The position numbers and the translations under genes are program-made. Below are positions 1 through 5,959 of a stretch of 6,030 nucleotides of DNA, piece after piece (within the stretch, counting starts at the first letter, position 1; every line of letters begins with the position of its first letter). This DNA is from Cytophagaceae bacterium (GTDB taxonomy: Bacteria; Bacteroidota; Bacteroidia; Cytophagales; Spirosomataceae). The stretch is taken from positions 1 through 6,030 of the forward strand of contig CANIYB010000154.1 in NCBI GenBank assembly GCA_947471105.1, written 5' to 3'. The notes beneath the pieces are model-generated. The model worked only from the letters and a program-made list of their open reading frames with translations, was not told the origin of the DNA and ran no database searches.

Positions 1-213
1 AGTCAAAATGATGATGCTCATAATTACTTAGATTTGATTTTAATGAGTCATTGCAAGCATCAAATCATGGCAAACAGTACGTTTAGTTGGTGGGGCGCCT
101 GGTTAAATCAGAATCCTGAAAAGATTGTTATCGCGCCTAAGATGTGGTTTGTCGACCAAAAAATGAATGCTCAAACTAAGGACTTAATTCCCAAAGACTG
201 GCTCAGAATTTAA
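1..213 (+). CDS. GT11 family glycosyltransferase (alpha-1,2-fucosyltransferase-like), C-terminal fragment
   Basis: This is the last 70 codons of a gene that begins before the window, read in frame 1 and ending at TAA 211-213. The fragment carries the C-terminal signature of GT11 fucosyltransferases: a DLILMSHCKHQIMANSTF block (residues 11-28) running into SWWGAWL (29-35), then a short EKIVIAPKMW stretch (40-49). In this family the Asn-Ser-Thr/Ser-Phe-Ser-Trp-Trp-Gly motif belongs to the GDP-fucose-binding C-terminal half. Enzymes of this family transfer L-fucose from GDP-fucose to a galactose-type acceptor in cytoplasmic assembly of LPS, O-antigen or capsule repeat units. The acceptor cannot be predicted. 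The gene is convergent with the secreted-protein gene on the other strand and their stop codons touch. The family call is firm; the linkage specificity is known of the family, not shown by this fragment. Confidence 0.85.
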   Translation, partial: SQNDDAHNYLDLILMSHCKHQIMANSTFSWWGAWLNQNPEKIVIAPKMWFVDQKMNAQTKDLIPKDWLRI

Positions 214-930
214 TTAATTTTTAATATAAAATTTTCTCGGGGTCCAGCATTCATCCAAAGGTCCACCGGTTGATTTTTGCCCTTTATGGCGCCAATCTCC
301 ATCTTGAAAAGAATAATTAAACTCAACTCGCTTTCCGATACTAGTCACAGCTTTGGTGAAAAACTGAATCGATTCCGCATATTGACCTTCTGGAGTGGTG
401 GTGTAAGTACCTCCTCCGGTTCCAAAAAACTCCTTCGTTTTTACATTGAAAGCAATCCACTGAAAGTAATTTCCCGTTAAAATCTTCATGGTCCGACGCG
501 GATAAAAGGGACTCGGCCTTTTGGAAACCACATCATTGGTATAATTACCTGAGATAATCCATTCGCCTTGCAAAGCTCCGGGCTTCCCTTGGTCTAGCTT
601 TTTCAAAGGTTGATTGAATAATCCTAAATTTAATTGACCTGAGGAAAGAGCGACCGAAACTTTAATTTCTTTGCCAACTTTAGAAGTATCCTTGGAAGAC
701 CAATCGTAGGCCAAAAAGATATTATTTCCATCTGAGCGCCAAGTTCCTCCTTCGGAAGAAATGAATTTCTTTTCATTGAAATGATAAGCCGTCAAACTAA
801 AAACTTGGTCTGTCATTAACAACACCGTTTGCCCTGATGAGTTCTCTAGGCCCCAAGCACCCTTCAAGGATGCTTGTTGGCCCAAAGAAATCAAAGGCAA
901 AATCAATAAAATAAAAACAAATCTTTTCAT
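214..930 (-). CDS. secreted protein of unknown function with two internal repeats
   Basis: A 238-residue protein. I place the start at the ATG at 930-928, because the next residues, MKRFVFILLILPLISLG, form a good Sec signal peptide with likely cleavage after Gly17 (S-L-G before QQ). The frame stays open to a TTG at 948, but that start would overlap the upstream gene's stop codon and bury the signal peptide. The mature part seems to hold two copies of one module. Copy one, about residues 22-95, has LKGAW, then F-x-L-T-A-Y-H-F-x-x-K-x-F, then GGTW. Copy two, about 120-215, has LQGEW, then F-Q-W-I-A-F-N-V-x-x-K-x-F, then GGTY. The pattern suggests a beta-rich, possibly lipocalin-like fold, which is inference. 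No catalytic motif was recognised. It lies 5 bases after the stop of the Tat-exported oxidoreductase gene, so it is very likely co-transcribed and may act with it outside the cytoplasm. Similar proteins are usually annotated only as membrane or secreted proteins. Confidence 0.8.
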   Translation of the reverse strand: MKRFVFILLILPLISLGQQASLKGAWGLENSSGQTVLLMTDQVFSLTAYHFNEKKFISSEGGTWRSDGNNIFLAYDWSSKDTSKVGKEIKVSVALSSGQLNLGLFNQPLKKLDQGKPGALQGEWIISGNYTNDVVSKRPSPFYPRRTMKILTGNYFQWIAFNVKTKEFFGTGGGTYTTTPEGQYAESIQFFTKAVTSIGKRVEFNYSFQDGDWRHKGQKSTGGPLDECWTPRKFYIKN

Positions 931-935
931 TGAAA

Positions 936-2363
936 TTATAATTTCCAACCGGCACGGTACTCGCGCTTGACAAATTGGTTGGCGTCTTCAAAATTAGTGA
1001 TCTTCATGTTTTGACCATCCCAAAGCAATTTCTTGCGTCCAGGATATGTGAATCTATTTGTATTTGGAATCGGCGTGCGCACGTTGAAACTACGAATAGC
1101 TAAATTTCCCATCAACACCGTTTCTGATAATGGACCAGCAAAATCAAATTTAGAAGCTAAACTTTGATGCGCGGCGCTGTTAAATCCTGCTTTACAAGCT
1201 TCCGCCCACATCGCTTGGTGGCCATACTCTTTTAAGTTGTTTGGCTCTTGCTTTGGCATCTCTATTTTCGTCCCATTATTCAAGTAAATGCGTGGCTCTA
1301 ACCCATAAGTTGCATGGACCAAAACTCCTTTAGAACCCATCATAATCACTCCATTGCTATTATCAGCAGTTCCTATCGAATCATCTGCAGGAATTAAATC
1401 TGGGTGGAATCCACGAATACCACCATCCGTCCAATTCATCGTAACGGCTGATTTATTTTTCTTTGATGCTGGAAATTTCAATTGGATTGCGGCCGATGGC
1501 GGGCATCCTTCTGGAAGGTATTCAGGTTGGTTTCCTGCGATAAATACGGAACCAACACTCGCCTCAACTTCCGTAGGATAACCTAATCCAAGCGCTCTAA
1601 ATGGCCCGTCGATTAAGTGGCAACCCATATCACCCAAAGCACCTGTACCAAAATTCCACCAACCTCTCCACTTAAAGGGATGGTAAGCAGGATTATAATC
1701 GATTAATGAAGCAGGACCTAACCAAACATCCCAATCCAAATCTGCTGGTTTTTCATGCTTGCCAGTAGGAACAGGGATACCCTGAGGCCAGATAGGGCGG
1801 TTCGTCCAGATATTGACCGTATGAACTTTGCCAATTAAACCTTCGTCAAACCATTTAACGACTTGTTGGGTCCCCGGACTAGAAGCCCCTTGATTTCCCA
1901 TTTGAGAAACTACTTTATATTTCCTAGCCGCTTCAGTCATGGTGCGTACCTCAAAAATATTATGCGCCATCGGCTTTTGAACATACACATGTTTGCCTAA
2001 TTGCATCGCAGCCATGGCAATAGCCGCATGGTTATGATCTGGGGTTGAAATAGTTACCGCGTCAATGCCCTTTTCTTTTTCAAGCATCACACGCCAATCT
2101 TGATAACGACCCGCTTTAGCAAACTTCTCAAATAAGGGTTTTGCACGAGTCAAATCCACATCACAAAGAGCCGTAATATTATTAACGCCTTCATTGTAGG
2201 CATTCGTTACATCTGACATCCCTTTTCCATTGATACCCACGCCAGCAATATTCAATTGATCGCTGGGAGCCCGAAAGCCCTTTCCTAACACATGCCTAGG
2301 AACAATGTAAAAGCTACCTGCAAGGGCACTTTTTTCCAAAAAACTTCGTCTAGTTACTTTCAT
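936..2363 (-). CDS. Tat-exported Gfo/Idh/MocA family oxidoreductase (475 aa)
   Basis: An NAD(P)-dependent sugar or polyol oxidoreductase of the Gfo/Idh/MocA family, probably periplasmic. The N-terminus VTRRSFLEKSALAG (residues 3-16) is a textbook twin-arginine signal. The Rossmann domain begins at LNIAGVGINGKG (37-48, with G41, G43 and G46), the acidic CDVD follows strand 2 (67-70), and STPDHNHA (106-113) and HVYVQKP (125-131) follow. Family members usually have EKP at the last site; the QKP seen here is frequent among exported members. GNQG is at 156-159. The C-terminal domain contains GALGDMGCHLID (241-252), whose Asp245 and His249 fit the family's catalytic pair. The protein ends in REYRAGWKL, an ending I associate with the long exported subfamily. 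The ATG start at 2363 is clear. The substrate is unknown. In Bacteroidota some such proteins oxidise glycosides at C3 together with 3-keto-glycoside hydrolases (family knowledge, not shown here). The gene precedes the secreted-protein gene by 5 bases and follows the GT9 gene after 63 bases. Confidence 0.92.
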   Translation of the reverse strand: MKVTRRSFLEKSALAGSFYIVPRHVLGKGFRAPSDQLNIAGVGINGKGMSDVTNAYNEGVNNITALCDVDLTRAKPLFEKFAKAGRYQDWRVMLEKEKGIDAVTISTPDHNHAAIAMAAMQLGKHVYVQKPMAHNIFEVRTMTEAARKYKVVSQMGNQGASSPGTQQVVKWFDEGLIGKVHTVNIWTNRPIWPQGIPVPTGKHEKPADLDWDVWLGPASLIDYNPAYHPFKWRGWWNFGTGALGDMGCHLIDGPFRALGLGYPTEVEASVGSVFIAGNQPEYLPEGCPPSAAIQLKFPASKKNKSAVTMNWTDGGIRGFHPDLIPADDSIGTADNSNGVIMMGSKGVLVHATYGLEPRIYLNNGTKIEMPKQEPNNLKEYGHQAMWAEACKAGFNSAAHQSLASKFDFAGPLSETVLMGNLAIRSFNVRTPIPNTNRFTYPGRKKLLWDGQNMKITNFEDANQFVKREYRAGWKL

Positions 2364-2426
2364 AATTTTAGGTTTATTTATTTGTTTTTCAAAGTCTAGT
2401 TATAGTGAGCCATTTTTATTGGCCTA

Positions 2427-3416
2427 TTATTCATTTTTTGAATCGTTTAATTTAATAAGTTCTTTCCAAACTGTGTCAAATGACAAATCCTTAGCCATTC
2501 CACTTTCGTTAAAAAGCACTTTGACTTTTTGACTATTTTTATACATCCCCGAATATGACATATAAGTTTTAAAATTCAAAAATTCACCATTTAAAATTAA
2601 GCCTGGCAACATAAAAGCATTAGCCAAGTGGGTTGGCCCTGAATCCAATCCAATAAAAAAAGAAGCTCCTTTCATAATCTTCATCGTTTCTGGAAGGCTC
2701 GTTTTTCCGACCAAACTAATGAAATTTTCATGGGCAAAATGTAATGGATTTATATGGCCAATTTCAATGATGTTAATATTCCATGTATCGATTAGTTGAG
2801 TCAATAAATGACACCAATTTTCATCCGTCCAATCCCGAAATCCTGCATTGGATTTAGTATGAATGACCCAATATGGTTTTTCAAAGGGAACCTTATAGGG
2901 TATGTCATTCAGATATATTCGAGGTTGTGCATCTTCAATAGTTAAATCACAGAGCTTTAAGGCGATTTCCAATAAATTATGTTGATGATAGTAATTCGAC
3001 AAATCGATGCCTAATGCATCTGCCTTAGAGTTTGAAATCGAAATTCCCGTCTTTTCATCTATTCTAAAGCCACTCAAGTGTAAATTATAATAATATTGAA
3101 ATGGATTCCATTGTTGAAGCAAATAACTGAGCAAGGTATACTTTTGATCGACTAGCAGGTTCACCAGTGGATGATTTTCAAAAAGCGGGAAGTGCTTTTT
3201 ACTAGCAATCCATGTGATGTGAGTGTTCCCAAATTTTTGATTCAATCGAGGCAATATAGGCTCTGAGGCAACCATATCGCCTAAATCTCCGTCCATGGCG
3301 ATGCACAAAAAGACTTTTTCGGGAGACCTCAATCTACGTATGAAAACCTTTAGACAAAGTCCTACGTAATAACAAAAAACTTCACTCCAATAAAATAGGA
3401 CCGTCAATTTTTTCAA
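2427..3416 (-). CDS. GT9 family (heptosyltransferase-like) glycosyltransferase with N-terminal extension
   Basis: A 329-residue protein with the two-domain layout of GT9 (ADP-heptose:LPS heptosyltransferase-like) enzymes. The first Rossmann domain has FLCIAMDGDLGDMVASEPIL (36-55); Asp47 aligns with the catalytic-region Asp of the MGD motif in WaaC. The second domain begins at WVIHTKSNAGFRDWTDENW (183-201), the usual sugar-nucleotide-contacting segment, and carries FIGLDSGPTHLANA (254-267), the hallmark DSGPTHLA motif with Asp258 and His263. Such enzymes add heptose or a related sugar to lipid A-core or other surface glycans at the inner membrane. The actual donor is not determined. Usual family members begin about 10 residues before the GD motif. 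Here about 34 residues precede it, including a hydrophobic aromatic stretch (6-26) followed by RRLR, which may be a membrane anchor. The start shown is TTG; no ATG exists between the upstream in-frame stop and the GD motif, and a TTG at 3407 is an alternative. Confidence 0.85.
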   Translation of the reverse strand: MKKLTVLFYWSEVFCYYVGLCLKVFIRRLRSPEKVFLCIAMDGDLGDMVASEPILPRLNQKFGNTHITWIASKKHFPLFENHPLVNLLVDQKYTLLSYLLQQWNPFQYYYNLHLSGFRIDEKTGISISNSKADALGIDLSNYYHQHNLLEIALKLCDLTIEDAQPRIYLNDIPYKVPFEKPYWVIHTKSNAGFRDWTDENWCHLLTQLIDTWNINIIEIGHINPLHFAHENFISLVGKTSLPETMKIMKGASFFIGLDSGPTHLANAFMLPGLILNGEFLNFKTYMSYSGMYKNSQKVKVLFNESGMAKDLSFDTVWKELIKLNDSKNE

Positions 3417-3420
3417 TGAG

Positions 3421-3433
3421 TTAACAGGTTTTA
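3421..3433 (-). repeat. AAACCTG-cored motif, copy C (inverted)
   Basis: On the minus strand this reads TAAAACCTGTTAA. It matches 11 of 13 positions with the copy at 3602-3614, but in the opposite orientation. It lies 4 bases upstream of the proposed TTG start of the GT9 gene. It could be an operator half-site or a post-transcriptional signal; the function is inferred. Confidence 0.35.
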
Positions 3434-3475
3434 AATCTTAATTTTTTAAAAAAAATATTTCTTTTCTAAGCTTTT

Positions 3476-3505
3476 TTGACTTTTTAAATTTAGTAAAGCT
3501 ATAAG
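3476..3505 (+). promoter_or_regulatory. candidate promoter for the transporter operon
   Basis: TTGACT (3476-3481) and TATAAG (3500-3505) are separated by 18 bases, resembling a -35/-10 pair facing the transporter gene. The preceding base also gives TTTG, which matches the -33 box of Bacteroidota promoters, but the downstream TAnnTTTG box is poor (TATAAGAA). A weaker alternative is TTG at 3575-3577 with TAAATTAA at 3598-3605. The candidate rests on pattern alone. Confidence 0.3.
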
Positions 3506-3537
3506 AAAAGAGATTAAAAAACTAGACTGTCGTGTCC

Positions 3538-3550
3538 ATAAACCTGATCA
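3538..3550 (+). repeat. AAACCTG-cored motif, copy A
   Basis: This reads ATAAACCTGATCA, matches 10 of 13 positions with the copy at 3602-3614, and includes a TGATCA palindrome at its right end. It sits in the middle of the divergent spacer, downstream of the candidate promoter for the transporter gene, a position that would suit an operator. Confidence 0.35.
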
Positions 3551-3601
3551 TTTTAAAGGACTCAATAAAAATAATTGCTTCTTTCAGAAAATCAATCTAA
3601 A

Positions 3602-3614
3602 TTAAACCTGCTAA
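3602..3614 (+). repeat. AAACCTG-cored motif, copy B
   Basis: This reads TTAAACCTGCTAA and lies about 20 bases upstream of the transporter ATG, in the same orientation as copy A. The shared part of the three copies is AAACCTG followed by N-T-N-A. The CCTG core stands out in a spacer that is otherwise almost entirely A and T. Confidence 0.35.
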
Positions 3615-3633
3615 AAAAAACCTATTTAAAATA

Positions 3634-4950
3634 ATGAAAAATCCAGTATCAGTAAGCTCTTTAACCCAAAGAGATACTCAAATTTCCATCATGTTGATTG
3701 GGATGATGTTTTTCATTTTTGGTTTTGTTTCTTGGGCCAATTCCATTTTAATCCCCTACTTTAAAATTGCCTGTGAACTTACCAACTTCAAAGCCTATTT
3801 AGTCACGTTTGCGTTTTATATTTCCTATTTCATTATGTCCGTTCCCGCATCCTATGTGCTAAAATCCATCGGTTTTAAGAAAGGAATGATGTTAGGATTT
3901 TGGATTATGTCCATCGGGGCATTTATCTTTATTCCGGCGGCCATGAACCGGGCTTATCCCATTTTTCTTTTAGGATTATTTACGTTAGGTACGGGTTTAG
4001 CCATCCTACAAACTGCCGCCAATCCATATATCACCCTTTTAGGACCCAAAGAAAGTGCAGCCCAAAGAATCAGCATCATGGGAATCTGCAATAAAGGCGC
4101 AGGGATTTTAGCCCCGTTGGCATTTGCCGCCGTGATATTAAAGGCCACAGATAGTGACCTGTTTAAGAATTTGGAACACATGACGGGGGCCGACCGGAAT
4201 TTGGCGCTGAATGAATTAATCCAACGAGTAATCGTTCCTTATTTATGTGTCGGGGTTTTATTGTTTTTATTGGGCTTGGCCGTTCGGTTTTCTCCTTTAC
4301 CGGAGATCGATACGGATCAAGAAAATGATGCAGCGACACAGGTTAATTCACAGAAAACGAGCATCTTCCAATTTCCTCATTTGATTTTAGGGGCCATAGC
4401 TATTTTTCTACATGTGGGTACCCAAGTCATTGCCATAGACACGGTTATTGGCTACGCGGGGTCGATGAACATCCAACTCATGGAAGCTAAAATTTTCCCT
4501 TCATTTACGCTGGCTGCTACTATTTGTGGATACATTATCGGGATTATATGCATCCCAAAATACATCAGCCAAGTCAATGCGCTTCGAACATGTACCATTC
4601 TTGGCTTGCTATTCGCTATTGGAATATTAATGACCTCTGGCAACGTTGAACTGGCAGGATTAAAAGTTGACATCAGCATTTGTTTTGTTGTGTTATTAGG
4701 TTTGGCCAACTCGCTAATTTGGGCGGGCATATGGCCCTTAGCCCTAGACGGTTTAGGAAAATTCACCAAAATTGGTGCATCCATTTTAATTATGGGCCTT
4801 TGTGGAAATGCAATCCTCCCCCTTTTTTACGGCTATTTCGCGGATCTGTATGACTTAAGGTTGGCCTATGCGGTATTAATCCCCTGCTATTTATATTTAA
4901 TTTTTTATGCCATCAGAGGACATAAAATCAGACAATGGACGCTTAACTAA
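3634..4950 (+). CDS. FucP/GluP family MFS sugar transporter
   Basis: A 438-residue inner-membrane permease with about 12 hydrophobic helices, of the fucose/glucose-galactose branch of the major facilitator superfamily. Family marks are SILIPYFKIACELTNFKAYL (37-56), a FYISYFIMSVPAS helix (61-73), and GLAILQTAANPYITLLGP (121-138) with the QTAANP signature. ESAAQRISIMG (140-150) and ICNKGAGILAP (151-161) follow. A polar cytoplasmic loop (about 224-243) divides the two halves. Helix 11 and 12 material ends near residue 428. By eye it aligns with E. coli FucP at a constant offset of nine. Asn153 then corresponds to Asn162, but the proton-coupling Asp46 and Glu135 are replaced by Ser37 and Gln126. 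Sugar import is therefore well supported; L-fucose specificity and proton coupling are not. The ATG start at 3634 is the first good one. The gene opens a tight operon: the next start follows after 9 bases. Confidence 0.92.
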   Translation: MKNPVSVSSLTQRDTQISIMLIGMMFFIFGFVSWANSILIPYFKIACELTNFKAYLVTFAFYISYFIMSVPASYVLKSIGFKKGMMLGFWIMSIGAFIFIPAAMNRAYPIFLLGLFTLGTGLAILQTAANPYITLLGPKESAAQRISIMGICNKGAGILAPLAFAAVILKATDSDLFKNLEHMTGADRNLALNELIQRVIVPYLCVGVLLFLLGLAVRFSPLPEIDTDQENDAATQVNSQKTSIFQFPHLILGAIAIFLHVGTQVIAIDTVIGYAGSMNIQLMEAKIFPSFTLAATICGYIIGIICIPKYISQVNALRTCTILGLLFAIGILMTSGNVELAGLKVDISICFVVLLGLANSLIWAGIWPLALDGLGKFTKIGASILIMGLCGNAILPLFYGYFADLYDLRLAYAVLIPCYLYLIFYAIRGHKIRQWTLN

Positions 4951-4959
4951 AAATTGAAG

Positions 4960-5955
4960 ATGAAAGGAAAAATAACAAGAAGGAATTTTATGGCACCCTT
5001 AGCTTTGGCGGGATTAAGTCTGCCCTTTTCTAAACTTACATTTATGTCAGGTAAGAGCGAGGGCAAAAGAATTGGGATCATTGGCCTCGATACCTCTCAT
5101 AGCGTTGCCTTCACAAAATCATTAAATGCAAGTATTCAAAATCCGATTTATGATGGATTCCGCATTGTTGCAGCCTATCCACAAGGAAGTAAAGACATCG
5201 TTTCTAGTACCGAACGAATTCCTGGATATACCGAAGATGTCAAAAAACTGGGCGTCGAAATTGTGGGATCGATCCAAGAATTATTAAATAAGGTAGATTT
5301 TGTTTTGCTTGAAACAAATGATGGGAGATTGCATTTAGAGCAAGCCATTGAAGTGTTTAAAGCAGGTAAAACGACATTTATTGACAAGCCGATTGCCGCA
5401 TCGTTAGCCGATGCCAAAGCTATTTTCAATGAAGCTGAAAAATACAAAGTACCTATATTCTCTGCTTCATCCTTACGCTTTTCCACGGGGATGCAAGAAA
5501 TAAGGCAGGGGAAAATTGGACCAGTGGTGGGTGCCGACACCTATAGCCCGATGAAATTCGAAAAAACACATCCTGATCTTTTTTGGTACGGGATTCATGG
5601 CGTTGAAATGCTATTTACTGTAATGGGAACTGGTTGTGTTTCGGTCCAAAGAACGATTTCAGATGACCAAGAAGTTTGTACGGGCGTTTGGGCGGATGGG
5701 AGAATCGGGACATTTAGAGGAATAAAAACGGGTAAACAAGATTACGGTGGAACCGCTTATGGAAAAACAGGGATCATGCATTTGGGTCCCTATAATGGAT
5801 ATGACCCCCTTTTAGTTAAAATTATTGAATTCTTTAAAACGGGTATTCCTCCTGTAGATAAAGCAGAAACCCTAGAAATATTTGCTTTCATGGAAGCAGC
5901 AGATAAAAGCAAAAAGAAAAAAGGGGGCCGAGTAAAAATCACCCACATCAATTAA
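4960..5955 (+). CDS. Tat-exported short Gfo/Idh/MocA family oxidoreductase
   Basis: A 331-residue protein. The ATG at 4960 is preferred over an in-frame TTG at 4954, which would only add two residues. ITRRNFMAPLALAGLSLP (5-22) is a twin-arginine signal, so the enzyme probably works outside the cytoplasm. The Rossmann domain starts at KRIGIIGLDTSH (37-47), where the usual G-x-G-x-x-G is reduced to G39-I-I-G42 followed by L-D-T-S-H. LLETNDGRLH (116-125) sits where TPNxxH is usual. FIDKP (140-144) is the EKP-type motif with Asp for Glu. The C-terminal domain has HPDLFWYGIHGVEML (204-218), in which His213 is a likely catalytic His. The protein ends in a lysine-rich KSKKKKGGR segment. It is some 140 residues shorter than the other oxidoreductase in the window and clearly from another subfamily. 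Its position right behind the transporter suggests the same sugar or its oxidised product as ligand. The degenerate nucleotide loop leaves open whether it is catalytic. Confidence 0.88.
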   Translation: MKGKITRRNFMAPLALAGLSLPFSKLTFMSGKSEGKRIGIIGLDTSHSVAFTKSLNASIQNPIYDGFRIVAAYPQGSKDIVSSTERIPGYTEDVKKLGVEIVGSIQELLNKVDFVLLETNDGRLHLEQAIEVFKAGKTTFIDKPIAASLADAKAIFNEAEKYKVPIFSASSLRFSTGMQEIRQGKIGPVVGADTYSPMKFEKTHPDLFWYGIHGVEMLFTVMGTGCVSVQRTISDDQEVCTGVWADGRIGTFRGIKTGKQDYGGTAYGKTGIMHLGPYNGYDPLLVKIIEFFKTGIPPVDKAETLEIFAFMEAADKSKKKKGGRVKITHIN

Positions 5956-5959
5956 TATC

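Larger units (their letters stand above)
3417..3633. promoter_or_regulatory. divergent intergenic control region
   Basis: This 217-bp gap separates the minus-strand GT9 group from the plus-strand transporter group and must supply the promoter for at least the plus-strand operon. It is very AT-rich, with long T and A tracts near 3441-3480 and 3613-3620. It holds three copies of an AAACCTG-cored motif, listed separately, and no convincing open frame. No riboswitch or RNA gene was recognised. Regulation by a sugar-responsive factor is plausible from the context, but no regulator gene lies in the window. Confidence 0.6.

Noticed and set aside
277..480. 67-codon open frame on the plus strand
   Set aside because: It lies wholly antisense within the secreted-protein gene, has no recognisable motif, and its composition reflects the opposite-strand codons.
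2390..2398. Minus-strand TAGACTTTG upstream of the long oxidoreductase, resembling the Bacteroidota TAnnTTTG promoter box
   Set aside because: It has one base too many between TA and TTTG and no TTG box at the right distance upstream. It is too weak to list as a promoter.
2407..2425. Small inverted repeat (GCCA at 2409-2412, TGGC at 2420-2423) after the GT9 gene, considered as a terminator
   Set aside because: The stem has only four pairs with a 7-base loop, and on the minus strand it is not followed by a T run, so it does not support a terminator call.
4452..4784. 110-codon open frame on the minus strand
   Set aside because: It is antisense to the membrane-spanning half of the transporter. 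Its residues are what reversed hydrophobic codons give, and it has no family features.
3634..4950. Naming the transporter fucP as an L-fucose:H+ symporter
   Set aside because: The two acidic residues needed for coupling in E. coli FucP are missing, and the FucP/GluP family covers several sugars. Only the family call is supported.
5175..5540. 121-codon open frame on the minus strand
   Set aside because: It is antisense within the short oxidoreductase gene, whose own frame has clear Tat, DKP and His motifs. No independent evidence for a gene.
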